NCBI GenBank assembly: GCA_030142905.1
Contig: JASJOG010000460.1
Location: 95,024-159,023 of the forward strand
Length of the DNA stretch: 64,000 nt
Direction of reading: 5' to 3'
DNA from: Heliopora coerulea
Taxonomy: Eukaryota; Cnidaria; Anthozoa; Scleralcyonacea; Helioporidae
A program made the position numbers and the translations under genes. The stretch's first letter is position 1. Each line of letters begins with the position of its first letter. Shown here in pieces: positions 44,601 through 53,628 of this stretch. The notes beneath the pieces are model-generated. The model was not told where the DNA came from, made no database searches, and saw only the letters and a program-made list of their open reading frames with translations.

Positions 44601-46950
44601 CCTGTCTCAGAGCCTCACTCCTTCCCGAGCCACCATCAGTTGCTTTTGCAGTTACAAAAATATCGTCAAAGCTCTCTCTGTCCAATACATGTGTTGTTGT
44701 GACTACACCAGTCTCACTGTTCATAGCAAAATAGTTATTCTTTTGCACCTTTTGAATACTGTACTCAATTAACTTGTTTAGGCCACGATCGTGGTCTGTT
44801 CCAGTCAAGGTTGTTATAACTGTTCCAATAGGTTGATTCTCTTTAATTTTTTGTGACCCACAATTGGAAAACACTGGTCGATGATCGTTCACATCGAGAA
44901 TTCTTATGATCACCGTTGCAGTAGGGTCTGACACTCTGAGATTATCAATGGCTTCAATGACCAGTTCATATTTATCTTCACTGCCAAATTGGTCCCTGTT
45001 TTCATTTACTCTGATTACTCCTTGATTTATAACAGCAAAGTATTGTCGTCCCGTGTTAGGAGTCGCAGTTATAATACGGTATGTCACTTCATCTGGCTTT
45101 GTACTGGGGTCTGGATCAACTGCTTGTGCAACACCAACAATCTGATCCTTGGGAGCATCTTCAAAAATGAAGAACTTATACTCATTGAATCGAAATTTGG
45201 GTGGAGTATCATCGTCATCTTCAACATAGACTTCTATATAAGATGTTCTTGTTCGACCATTTGTGCCAGGATCTGTAACATTGACCGGAAAAAAGAAATA
45301 GTTCTGAGTTTCATAATCCAAACCTTTGATATTACGAATTTGACCACCGTCTGTGACATCAAAAAATCCGTTGGTATCCCCCAGTGTGAAGATCATTTCT
45401 TTGCTATCACAGAGGCAATTTTTCTCACAATCACAGTCTTCAACTTCAACTACGAAAACATCACCACCTGTTGCGGACCCACCTTCTTTAACTCTTATTT
45501 TTGTAGCAGGTGTCTTAAACATACCCAAATGGTCATCCGCATTTACCAAATTAAGATTTACTCGAACTTTCCTCGACAGCCCTTCATCTGCATCTTCCTG
45601 TCCAGTTACAAAGAACTGAAATCTTTTGTCTGTCTCACTTGCAGTGTCAAAGTCTAATTCTCGTAAAAGGGTTATTTCTCCAAGATTGTTGATTGCAAAT
45701 GTGTTTTTTGCCTCCTCATCATCAATTTCATACGTCATTGGCATACCTGATCTACTCAGTGCTTTTACTGTGGCCACAACACTTCCACGGACATGTGCTT
45801 CTGAAAAATTTAGATTATATGGTATTCCAACAAACTCAGGAGGAGTCTTCTCCACATACACAGAAACTGGCTGAACATTACTAGTCTTGGGAGGCATTCC
45901 ATAATCCAAGGCTTCAATCTTCACATCATATCTTCCTTCCTCTAATTCTCTTCCACTGGTCTTTAATTTATGAGTTTGTGGATCAATTGTGAATGGTGTC
46001 TCTTCCTGACCTTCGGTTACTATGTTGAAGCGGATTCTACCTCGGGGGCCACTATCATCATCTGTGGGGCGTAGGAAAAGTATCTCTGTACCAGCACGAG
46101 CAAACTTGTTAACTTTTCCACTAAACTGACCTGTTCCACCAATGTCCCGATCGAATCTAGGGGGATTGTCATTGATGTCCCGCACTTCAACGATTAGGTA
46201 ATGGTCAACATATTTACTGCTTGGAGGATCTGGTCTCGGCGGTTGTATGTAAGGTTGGTCATCAGTGAAGTTATACTGGAAATCTCGAATGGTCATGTTG
46301 TACATTCTGATCAGTTCAAAATCCATTAAGGCAGTCGTTGTCACTTCCCCCGTGTCTGCATTAAGCGAAAAATTACGAAATTCCTCGTAAGGCCACACGA
46401 TCTTGACTTTACCGTATGGGTGAAGCTTTCGAACTTTCCCAACAACTGTACCGACAGGAACTAGTTTGGGATCTTCTGGTACATACAACCGGGTTGCCTG
46501 AACATAACCAATAATGTGCAGGGACTTGATTAATCTGCGCTCGTACTCCTTTCTCCAACGGTCCTGTTGACTTAACACGTCCCCTTCTGCTCTGCGATAT
46601 CTTCGCCTGAAGTCAGTCCCTGCTTTTTTAGCGATGTTTCGACGTTCCTTAGCCATTAGTTTGTTCGACTTGTGAAAATTTCGTCTCAAGAAGATCCCGG
46701 CGTTCCGATCGCTCGCACGACTCAAACCTGTCATTGCGGACCTTTTCAACAGCAAATTTCTAAAACGGGCTAATGTTGAAGAACGTCGAGTCGTCCAAAG
46801 ATGTTGTTTTGGTGTATCAAGAACTTCGGCGCTATGGTCAGGCCAGCGAAGTGCCATAGAGCTGTCTGTGGCCAAAACCAACAGATAACAGACACAAATG
46901 ATGCTAACCGCCATCATTTTGAGGCTGGGCATTCTCTGAGCTCCCATCAA
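29516..46950 (-). CDS. Classical cadherin, copy B, truncated ectodomain (8 exons, 2320 residues)
   Basis: Tandem duplicate of copy A. Coding exons, 5' to 3' on minus: 46950-43237, 41175-39855, 33726-32728, 32327-32076, 31760-31548, 31334-31168, 30055-29940 and 29696-29516. They sum to 6963 nt (divisible by three), ending at a TGA at 29518-29516. The predicted product keeps signal peptide, propeptide with RRYRR, about 15 cadherin repeats, EGF1 and LamG1, but has no EGF2, LamG2, EGF3, membrane helix or catenin-binding tail, so if made it would be soluble. Exons 1-7 carry no stop or frameshift over about 6.8 kb, suggesting constraint or recent loss. Alternative: a young pseudogene, or a start for fusion transcripts. 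Remnant exons 9-13 follow. Confidence 0.75.
29940..30055 (-). CDS. Copy B exon 7: LamG1
   Basis: 116 nt, splice sites and phase as in copy A; encodes VVTVILDHCKFADIVEDD and TTGNYE. Confidence 0.83.
30056..31167. other. Copy B intron 6
   Basis: No gene; similar to copy A intron 6 throughout. Confidence 0.6.
31168..31334 (-). CDS. Copy B exon 6: LamG1
   Basis: Encodes the same residues as copy A exon 6 (NNKKWHHVEISHQRK at its end), donor GTTAGT. Confidence 0.85.
31548..31760 (-). CDS. Copy B exon 5: EGF1 end and LamG1 start
   Basis: 213 nt, GVCHDVLPHGFVCECPSEYS and a LamG start with TFMGNSYIWLHP. Phase 1 to phase 1, donor GTTAGC. Confidence 0.86.
31787..31975. repeat. AAT/ATAATA microsatellite (copy B intron 4)
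   Basis: Counterpart of 8547-8740; ataataataat and gataatgat tracts. Confidence 0.8.
32076..32327 (-). CDS. Copy B exon 4: membrane-proximal region and EGF1 start
   Basis: 252 nt, same protein sequence as copy A exon 4 through CMPEFCLNGG; splice sites conserved. Confidence 0.86.
32328..32727. other. Copy B intron 3
   Basis: No gene; slightly shorter than copy A intron 3 because of a small deletion near 32552. Confidence 0.6.
32728..33726 (-). CDS. Copy B exon 3: last cadherin repeats and membrane-proximal region
   Basis: 999 nt, same length and phases as copy A exon 3, with a handful of substitutions and no indels. Confidence 0.88.
35125..36772 (+). pseudogene. Broken reverse transcriptase of the copy B LINE
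   Basis: Pieces in order: NKAIGLDNISTRLL, NNFRPVAILPTVSKIL, FGFHPKLSTRIAL, IFLDSSKAFDTVSHD (35287-35844), then after an insertion VGVPQRSIFGPLLFLIYVND and LYADDT (36041-36253), FKYLGVTLNQFLTWSDHM (36290-36475), and VLPVFDYVDFVWGD with EALRSLHWQPLSVRQ (36491-36772). The catalytic YADD is still present but the frame is interrupted by stops. Confidence 0.85.
35697..36038. mobile_element. Insertion nested in the LINE, G-rich repeats
   Basis: About 340 bp separating two contiguous parts of the reverse transcriptase. Its right half holds repeated words of the type 'ggggggacaaatttcc' and 'cctaggaaat' (35922-36031). Identity of the inserted element unknown; exact ends uncertain. Confidence 0.5.
37721..39482. 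mobile_element. 1762-bp DNA transposon-like element with TIRs and 8-bp TSD
   Basis: Left end CACAGAATAAGAAACGGAA and right end whose reverse complement is CACAGAATGAGAAACGGAA. Flanked by ctataaac (37713-37720) and ccataaac (39483-39490), while copy A has a single ctataaac at the empty site (near 11830). The 8-bp duplication and CA...TG ends fit hAT-like elements. No transposase is recognised, so it is non-autonomous. It carries an internal direct repeat (ttgccattatgttccttgtt, near 39330-39371). Confidence 0.8.
39855..41175 (-). CDS. Copy B exon 2: cadherin repeats
   Basis: 1321 nt, same boundaries and phases as copy A exon 2, about a dozen residue changes, no indels. Confidence 0.9.
41176..43236. 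other. Copy B intron 1
   Basis: No gene. The outer parts align with copy A intron 1; the part at about 42190-42945 (including an agaaag/aaag purine tract at 42630-42690) has no match in copy A. Confidence 0.6.
43237..46950 (-). CDS. Copy B exon 1: signal peptide, propeptide, about 10 cadherin repeats
   Basis: A single 3714-nt exon, one codon shorter than copy A. Same start (MMGAQRMPSLKMM), signal peptide, RRYRR/A propeptide site, and cadherin linkers. A 644-bp tract (45428-46071) is identical to copy A, whereas the 3' third (roughly 43240-44800) has many replacements, such as DVQVGSSVAKIEARASDAV for copy A DVRPGSSVGKILVETASNTV. No stops or frameshifts. Confidence 0.92.
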
Positions 46951-47380
46951 GTTCCAAATCGAAGATGAATATATGGTGACGAACTAAGACGGGATCCAAT
47001 TTAATATAAACAGAAAACCACTTGACTTTCTTCGATCGACAACCAGGGCTTTGCAACGAAATTATTTGACCAAACACCAGGTTGATGCGTTAAGGATTAC
47101 GTCAAGAACAATCCTCTTCCCAATTTTTCGGATGCTGAACGAAAGAGTGAAGAGCTAAAAGCTTTATGAATATGCTGAACAGTACTTAAATACGAGGCTG
47201 TTTATCGGCGAAAGAATGTAGAAAAAATGTCCCACACCTTCCAATTTCACCTTCAACCAATCACAGGCGTTCGTGAGCCTTTCTCTTGCTTTCGCTTTTA
47301 TAAGGTTTCTTTTCTTTTATAAGGAGCCTTCTCTTTTATAAGTTTCTTCTCTTTTATAAGGTTCCCAAAGGAATTCTAGC
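46951..47380 (-). promoter_or_regulatory. Putative promoter of copy B with TTTTATAAG array
   Basis: Aligns with the copy A upstream region, including the CCAATCACAGG-type element (near 47258), but about 47290-47362 is replaced by four tandem 'cttttataag' units (CTTATAAAAG on the gene strand), TATA-box-like words absent from copy A. Confidence 0.35.
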
Positions 47381-48180
47381 GGAAGACAGTGTGAAAGTGG
47401 TAATCTAAAAATTGTCATTTGTTCATCTTGGATCAAGTTTGATTAATTCGATTTTTAATTCTTTCAATAACGGCGAAAATATGAATAAGTGATCGAAAAA
47501 CAGTTTAAAAGCAAATGACGTAATTATTCGTGATATTTGAATTTCAAGTGCCTCGTTATTCACTTTTCTATAGTCGAAGAAGCCGAAAATTTCAACTTTC
47601 TATTTCCTTCCTGACCATTATGGACTTATTTCCTGGTAGGCTTGTTCTTACTCGAAAATGGTTACATGACAATGGTTTCTGGAATGAAAGACCATTTTCA
47701 GGTACATCGAGTGATTTGTCATTGAATTAGGGTGCACTATGGAAATATTCGAGCAATAAAGAACGAAATGGACACTTAAGATTTCTCTGTTAGTAGCTTG
47801 TTGATTATCCGTTCGACCATTTCAACCGATTAAGGAAATGATTGCACTTTGGCTTTGGACAGCATGGTCGTATGGAAATGTCAAGACTGGAGCATGTATA
47901 TCGTAAATACTTCATTCTCAAAACCAATGAACTCGATAGCCATCATGTTCTTTTTTGTCGCGACAACGTACACAGCAAATTTTTATTTGTCCCATAACTT
48001 CGGAATCGTTCTCAAACATCCAAAAAAGATTTATTCCAACTGTGAATTAAATTACAAACTACAAAAAGCTGGGCGAAGACAAGTTTGTCATGGCATTTTA
48101 AAAAGCATGCTTACTGAACTAAAAACTCCTATGTATTTCTAGTTAGGGGAATAGTAAAGAATTACGATTACTAGGGGGTA
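47381..48180. other. Intergenic upstream of copy B
   Basis: Similar to copy A upstream DNA until about 47895, then unique. No confident gene. Confidence 0.5.
47899..47963. repeat. Inverted-repeat arm 1 (partner 49590-49654)
   Basis: About 64 bp including 'gaactcgatagccatcat' that recurs in inverted orientation at 49590-49654 with few mismatches. It starts just at the end of the duplicated cadherin unit. Confidence 0.7.
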
Positions 48181-48404
48181 CAATCACCCCTAGCTTGAAT
48201 TCGACGTTATAAATCTCGAAAGCATTTTCTCTTTCTGTTGGGCATCAAAACCTAGCTAAGCAATATGATACGGGGTAACTTGTGTGGAAATTTAACAAGA
48301 AAAAATATGAAATTTTCAAAAAGTTCCTTTTCGGAGAAAGTCTTGATCAACGGATTAATGAGGGATAAAGAAAAGCCAAGAATGAGCCGACGCATAAGAT
48401 GACC
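48181..48404. repeat. Segment repeated at 24789-25011 (copy 2)
   Basis: Second copy of the roughly 220-bp segment, directly joined to the truncated exon at 48405-48657. Confidence 0.8.
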
Positions 48405-48657
48405 GTTCCACGAAAATTTCAGTTGTCCGATGGTCATCATCCCAGGGCCTTTGATTTGCAGACTTTTTCAACAACAGGGCCCTCGAACGCGTTAGCGTTG
48501 GAGAGATTTGACTTGTTTGAAGAGGCTTGCCCGGCGTTTTGAATGTTCTGAAAGACTGGCCTTTGAAATCGTCTGGAAATAAACTGCTGCAAGTCGAGAA
48601 AACCAGCAAGGAACAACTGACCACTAAATCAATCGTCAACATTTTGAAGTTACACAT
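48405..48657 (-). pseudogene. Remnant first exon of a third cadherin paralogue
   Basis: Starts with MCNFKMLTIDLVVSCSLLVF and continues with STCSS, then LTRSRALLLKKSA and EIFVER. These align in order with copy A KMMAVSIICVCYLLVLATDS, LARFRNLLLKRSA and RIFLGR: the same signal peptide plus basic propeptide plan at low identity. Similarity stops at about 48405, where the repeated segment begins, and the frame then ends at TAA (48355-48357). This looks like the surviving 5' end of an older paralogue cut by rearrangement. Confidence 0.6.
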
Positions 48658-49963
48658 AATGTCCTGTCACTCTGGGTGCACGACATACACATATTGACAA
48701 TTCCCAAATTCACAGCGACCTATAGAATCACAATGCCCTGACATCATGCCGTCATAGCTCTTGAAAGATTTTCAAAACAGTACTGAAGCCCAATATTTTT
48801 TTTTTTTTTATTAAAGAGTGCTTTGATAAGAAAGCATGTTTTCGTGAGAAAAAGCTGAGACGAGGTCTCGTACCTTCACTCAGGTGTTTTGTTGGAGTTA
48901 CGGTCCTCTTTTTGTCTATTTTTTGCTGATCAAAATCCGTCGGCGAAAAACATTTATCGATCCTTGCTGTTGCTTACGGGGCAAAGTTTTCAACGTAATA
49001 ATCCAGAATGTTACATTTCCGAATTTACATTTCAATGCACGATAACTCTTGACAAAACTATTCATGATATTTAGGGATACAAATGGAAAGTTATTCATAT
49101 CATGAAATTATAAAGGTTGACAAAGTTGTACACGCGTAGTTCTGAAACTGTGTACATTTAACTTTATAGATGTAACATCTTTACATGTTCCTTTAAAGAG
49201 TAAAAATAGCCAAAGAATAAATGAGAGTCAGAAAGGATTAAAAGAGGGGTAAAAATGGACAGGCATTGTTTACGATTTGTTCTCAAAAGGTTAACGAAGG
49301 TCTTTGTTGAAATGTTTATTCAGAGGTTTACAAGTTTGTAAACAGGTATGTCACAAGTGATGGAGAGAGTTTTACTCCCTTATTCCACACCTGAGACTTT
49401 TACATTCACTGTCAAGTTTGGTTGATTGATGTCAATGCAAACTCATATACGTTACATCTTCATATCTACGTTAATGCTGTTTTCGAACAAGACACTGAAA
49501 CATTGTTTGATTCATGCAAATAGACGTTTCCTACCAGAGGTCACTTTACATTCGAAGTTGAACAACATTTAGTTTTTTCTTATTGCTTTTCGCGACAAAA
49601 AAGAATATGATGGCTATCGAGTTCGTTGATTTTGAGACTGAAGTATTTGCGATAGACATTGATGTTCTCTTCACTTTCTTGGTTCATTGTATCAGTTAAG
49701 TCTTGGTTAATACTTCCTCGTTCTCACACGTTTGAAGCATTTTGATAAAAGTGATCTTTGCATGGTTACGTGCACTTCTCAAAAGTTTTCAAGAAGTGGA
49801 CTCATTGAACCTGAGTGGATTGATCATAATCTTGTTGAAAACAAACTGAAAAACGAAGAGTGTCTTATTTAGAAATATCACGGGCTATGCAAGATATGCA
49901 CTGATGAGTTATGTTACTGAAGTATCAAATAAATGTGAGTTTATGAAATATTATTTAATAATG
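48658..49963. other. Intergenic, no gene
   Basis: AT-rich with a poly-T run near 48802 and the second inverted-repeat arm (49590-49654). No coding signal. Confidence 0.5.
49590..49654. repeat. Inverted-repeat arm 2 (partner 47899-47963)
   Basis: Reverse-complement match to 47899-47963, including atgatggctatcgagttc in the plus orientation. Confidence 0.7.
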
Positions 49964-50514
49964 AAGAAATAGAAACTGTTTTGCCGTGTTTATAGAGCCT
50001 GATGCAAACACTCGGGAGTTTGGGAGAACTCTCCAGCGGTTGTGTAAACCCTCGACCTTCTGTCTCGGGAGTACACAGCAACTTTCGAGTTCTCCCAACC
50101 TCTCCGAGTGTTTGCATCTGTAACGAGTATTGTTGTGTAAAATGAGTAACATGACACTACGCAAATGTGGGATTTTTCCCAACATTGACAGCAGATAGTA
50201 AATGTAAAATTACTTAATAATCCTGTCACATGGCTCATGGCGGAATGATACATGTAGCATTACTAGACCATCAATAGCAGCATAGTTCTCAGTAAAAGTT
50301 CTTTCATGTAGTTTCCCACTAGTATTAATTGTCGTATTGTGTAATGTAAAATACCGTAAGCTATTCACGTGCAAAAGACAAACACAATATATAGGCGAAG
50401 TTTTCATAATGGTAGTTAGCTGTGATTACGTCGAAATAAAGAGAAGGTTAAACGACCGAGTGTGCACGCTACACATAAGGCTATATAAACAGAACAAAAC
50501 AGTTTCTATTTCTT
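49964..50514. mobile_element. 551-bp inverted-repeat element
   Basis: Ends aagaaatagaaactgttttg (left) and its exact reverse complement (right), with weaker complementarity going on for about 15 more bases (tgtttata.agcct). It contains an internal inverted repeat at 50001-50118. No coding sequence; a non-autonomous DNA element is likely. Confidence 0.65.
50001..50118. repeat. Internal inverted repeat with about 30-bp arms
   Basis: gatgcaaacactcgggagtt...gggagaactc pairs with gagttctccc...gagtgtttgcatc. It sits near the left end of the element at 49964-50514. Confidence 0.7.
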
Positions 50515-50949
50515 TTATAAAATAAACAAAGAACTAAGCAATAATAATTGTGAATGACGAATTTTATTTTCAATATCAAATAATAAGTTCTCCTTATCAC
50601 TTCGTAAACAAATCAGATCTTCCCATTCGCCCCTGGAACAAATTCTGGTGTCGGTAAATCAGTCAAATTCAAATTTGGAATTTAATACAAAATCATTGTA
50701 CACAAGTGAATTGCGATTCTGTTACAATGATGTATAAATTAAACAATTAAAAGAAATTACAATGAGAAGCGACTGGGCTTCATCAATTTAGTAAATTACA
50801 AATTGGAATTAAAAATGTATAAAAATGTGATATATCTGTACTACAATTCAAAAACCTACAGAGGAGGGCAGCTAATGACTGTAGGCCACATTACACATCA
50901 TTGGGAAAAAAACTTCGTTTAAAACTCTCAGTACGACACTTATATAAAA
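50515..50949. other. Intergenic, no gene
   Basis: AT-rich. It may include the 3' part of the LINE fragment that follows, but I cannot support that. Confidence 0.4.
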
Positions 50950-51600
50950 ATGATCTGTTACGATATTAGGTAATGAGCGACCATGAATGCTGACCCTCGT
51001 CGGAGGAATAAGATGGTGTAGACGTGAGCTAGCGGAGCAGTTCTAAATAAAAACTTCCTCACATATTTTGAAGCGTCTTTCGCTGAGTTTAATGCAATCG
51101 CAAGTGGAGAATGCTTCTGTGTAATGCAAATTGGGGTACATGATTCTGAACGCACGTTTCTGTACATCCTCAAATTTGTTCGATAAATAAATTGAGAGGG
51201 ACGTATTCCAGACTGGGCAGCAGTATTCACGTACTGGACGAATGATAGCAAAATATATCTTCAACAGGTCAGGCGGAGAGACACCTCCGCGTTTGACAAC
51301 ACGAAGAATATATAGATGTTTGGAGCTTTTACTCACCATATCATTCACTTGAATGTTTCATTTTAAGTTACTTTGAATCGTAAGATTAAGCACTTTATAA
51401 AACTGAACTGTTTTAAGTTCCTTGTTATCAATGGTTAAAGGAGAGGGAGAAATAATTTGCTTACGAGTAAAACATATAATCAGCTCTTTGCACTTTTTGG
51501 GATTTAGTTTCATATCATTTGCTAAAGCCCAAGAGTTCAAATGACTTGCGAAAGCCAATGGGTTGAAATGTTTGGCGTTAGCCAGAGTAAATTGAATAGA
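50950..51600 (-). mobile_element. LINE fragment (C-terminal part of reverse transcriptase ORF)
   Basis: On the minus strand: LNSWALANDMKLNPKKCKEL, LTIDNKELKTVQFYKVLNLT, then (new frame) MVSKSSKHLYILRVVKRGGV, LLKIYFAIIRPVREYCCPVW and FEDVQKRAFRIMYPNLHY. This order (NPKKCK..., 'YLGV'-like, HLYILR..., IRPV.EYC.PVW, QKRA.RI) is the region after the YADD motif of CR1/jockey-type LINEs. One frameshift (near 51355) and truncated at both ends. Confidence 0.8.
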
Positions 51601-53072
51601 AGTCTTACACCGCTGCCCACCGGGAAGGAGTTAATCCATGCTACCAGCTTCTCGGAGATCGGTCTGAGAAATTGGTCTTGCAAAATGATTTATGCTTCTA
51701 CGGCCATATACACAAACTAACACAAGCGCTTGGACAGCTGTTTTTCTCCTGACTGCATTTAGCTTCAACAGAGAACGGTATGGCACTGAACTATAATAAA
51801 TTCCAGATATGTATTTTAAGAGTAGTTTTAAAATTTTGACGATGGAACTCCGCCCACGTAAAAAGAGCAGATGCGTTGGCAGCAACTTGATATTAAGGGG
51901 GAACACAATAGTCGCGCGGGAGTCGAAACGAACCAAACGCGACAGGTGATCCAGGATATTCAAAAAGTAGGACTCCCAAAAAAAAGACTTATAAGAAAAT
52001 GGCGGAAGACGATTATGTTTCCACCCATGGCGAAGACTCATTAAATCACGCATTTTTATCCTTGACTATGACGTACCATTCATTAAAATTAACAGTTTTG
52101 ACTGCCTAAAGAGGGAACCCAGGCTCCTTGGGTCGCACCCCTGGATCCGCCTCTGCCAAAAGCAATGCGGCAAGGCGATGCAATTTTTCCACTTTTTTGT
52201 CAGCGAATAGAATTGTTCTTGTCTTAAGATAACCTTCATAGCAGTGGCGTCGTGCCCTAGGGGCCCGAAGGGGATCGCCTTCCCCCCCCCCCAATTTTTA
52301 AATACAAACATACATTTGTACTTTTGCGTTAAGTTTATGCATTTCTGTTGTGATTATTTATTATAATCAAACGTGTATTTATCTTGGGCCCCCTAGTTTT
52401 TTGTTTTCTTTTTTTTTTATCGCACGACGCCCCTGATTGGTAACTGTCATCAAGATGATTAGTTGTTTCGAAAAGTTGAAAAATTATCGCTTTAATTGTC
52501 ACATCTCCTTCGGTGTGTGTGTAGGCAAGAAGAGTTCGCCACTAAATTGTTCTCGTTGGGCGGTAAGACCGGCAATGAGCTCCCGCGAGAATATTTTGAG
52601 CTTTTAGAGTTCCTGAAAACTCAGTTCCAGCAATTTCCCAGCCATAAGTTTCCAAGAACCAGCTTATCTTTAGAAGTAGGAGAGTTGTGAGAATACCCTG
52701 CACCCGACTCGCGTAGTTTACAGATTGGGAATCCACGCTGTGCAAAACTAGTATCTACCGTAAGTTGTTTTGAGATTTACGGACAGGCAGTTGCTGAATA
52801 AGCAATATAGACGAAGATCTTGGGTGTGGCTAACCGTATACTTCAGTTCGCCCACATTCTAATTTGTCAGGGCCGACCGCCAGCACCACTTATCCCAACT
52901 GACCCCACTGCTAACGGGGCGTTCTTCAATGAAGAAAATAGACAGGGTGTGTCGGGTTAGGGAAACTAATGATAAAAATATTAACCTGAATAGTTAGGAC
53001 CAAAAAGCATAAACAACAAACAAATTCAAAAAGTACAGAATAAAATATAAACCGAAAAACGTCAGCTTGTTC
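51601..53072. other. Intergenic, repeat-rich, no gene
   Basis: Holds short GC-rich repeat-like words (ccttgggtcgcacccctgga at about 52118-52147) and a C run (52283-52292). No coding region that I can support. Confidence 0.45.
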
Positions 53073-53411
53073 GTGATAAAAAGTTAAAACCCAGCGTATT
53101 ACTCGGAAGAAAGCCATGAAACATGGGTAAAGGAAATATAATATTTATTACATTTAACGTTTCGTCGCTATACTCGCAACATCTTCAGAGAACTATATAC
53201 AGAAGTCAAAGTAAACTAAATATATAAACAATAACTAATTATCACCTTGTCTGTAATTATACATTTAGCTTCGTTTACTTCTGTATATAGTTCTCTGAAT
53301 ACGTTGCGAGTATAGCGACGAAACGTTAAATGTAATAAATATTACTTTTCCTTTACCCGTGTTTCATGGCTTTCCTTCGAGTAATACGCTGGGTTTTAAT
53401 TTTTATATCAC
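53073..53411. mobile_element. 339-bp foldback element, arms about 140 bp
   Basis: Left arm gtgataaaaagttaaaaccc... pairs over its length with a right arm ending ...gggttttaatttttatatcac; inner parts include 'gaacta.atacagaagt' and 'taacgtttcgtcgctatactc' in inverted form, with a loop of about 60 bp. Foldback/MITE type, no coding capacity. Confidence 0.8.
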
Positions 53412-53461
53412 GCACACGTTTTCCGCCTGGTGAATCACAAGCGGTACGTTCATCTTGTTCG

Positions 53462-53628
53462 CATGATATTCAAGTTAGAAACAAGACAAGATAGTGACAA
53501 GGTGCCGTGACATTTCTACTCTATTTGAAACTCATTGTCAAACCAACTGAGTTGGACTTTGAAATAGGGTCGAAATATCACTGCACTTTATTTCTGTCTT
53601 GTCTTGTTTCTAACATGAATATCAAGAT
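53462..53628. mobile_element. Foldback repeat, 'caagacaag' family, copy 1
   Basis: Arms start catgatattcaagttagaaa and end tttctaacatgaatatcaag, enclosing a smaller inverted pair around caaaccaactgagttgg. The same family, with similar inner text (cgaaatatc, ttgaaa), is at 63840-64000. Confidence 0.7.

Noticed and set aside
51631..52053. 140-codon minus-strand frame beside the LINE fragment
   Set aside because: Does not match reverse transcriptase motifs or anything else I recognise; probably chance.
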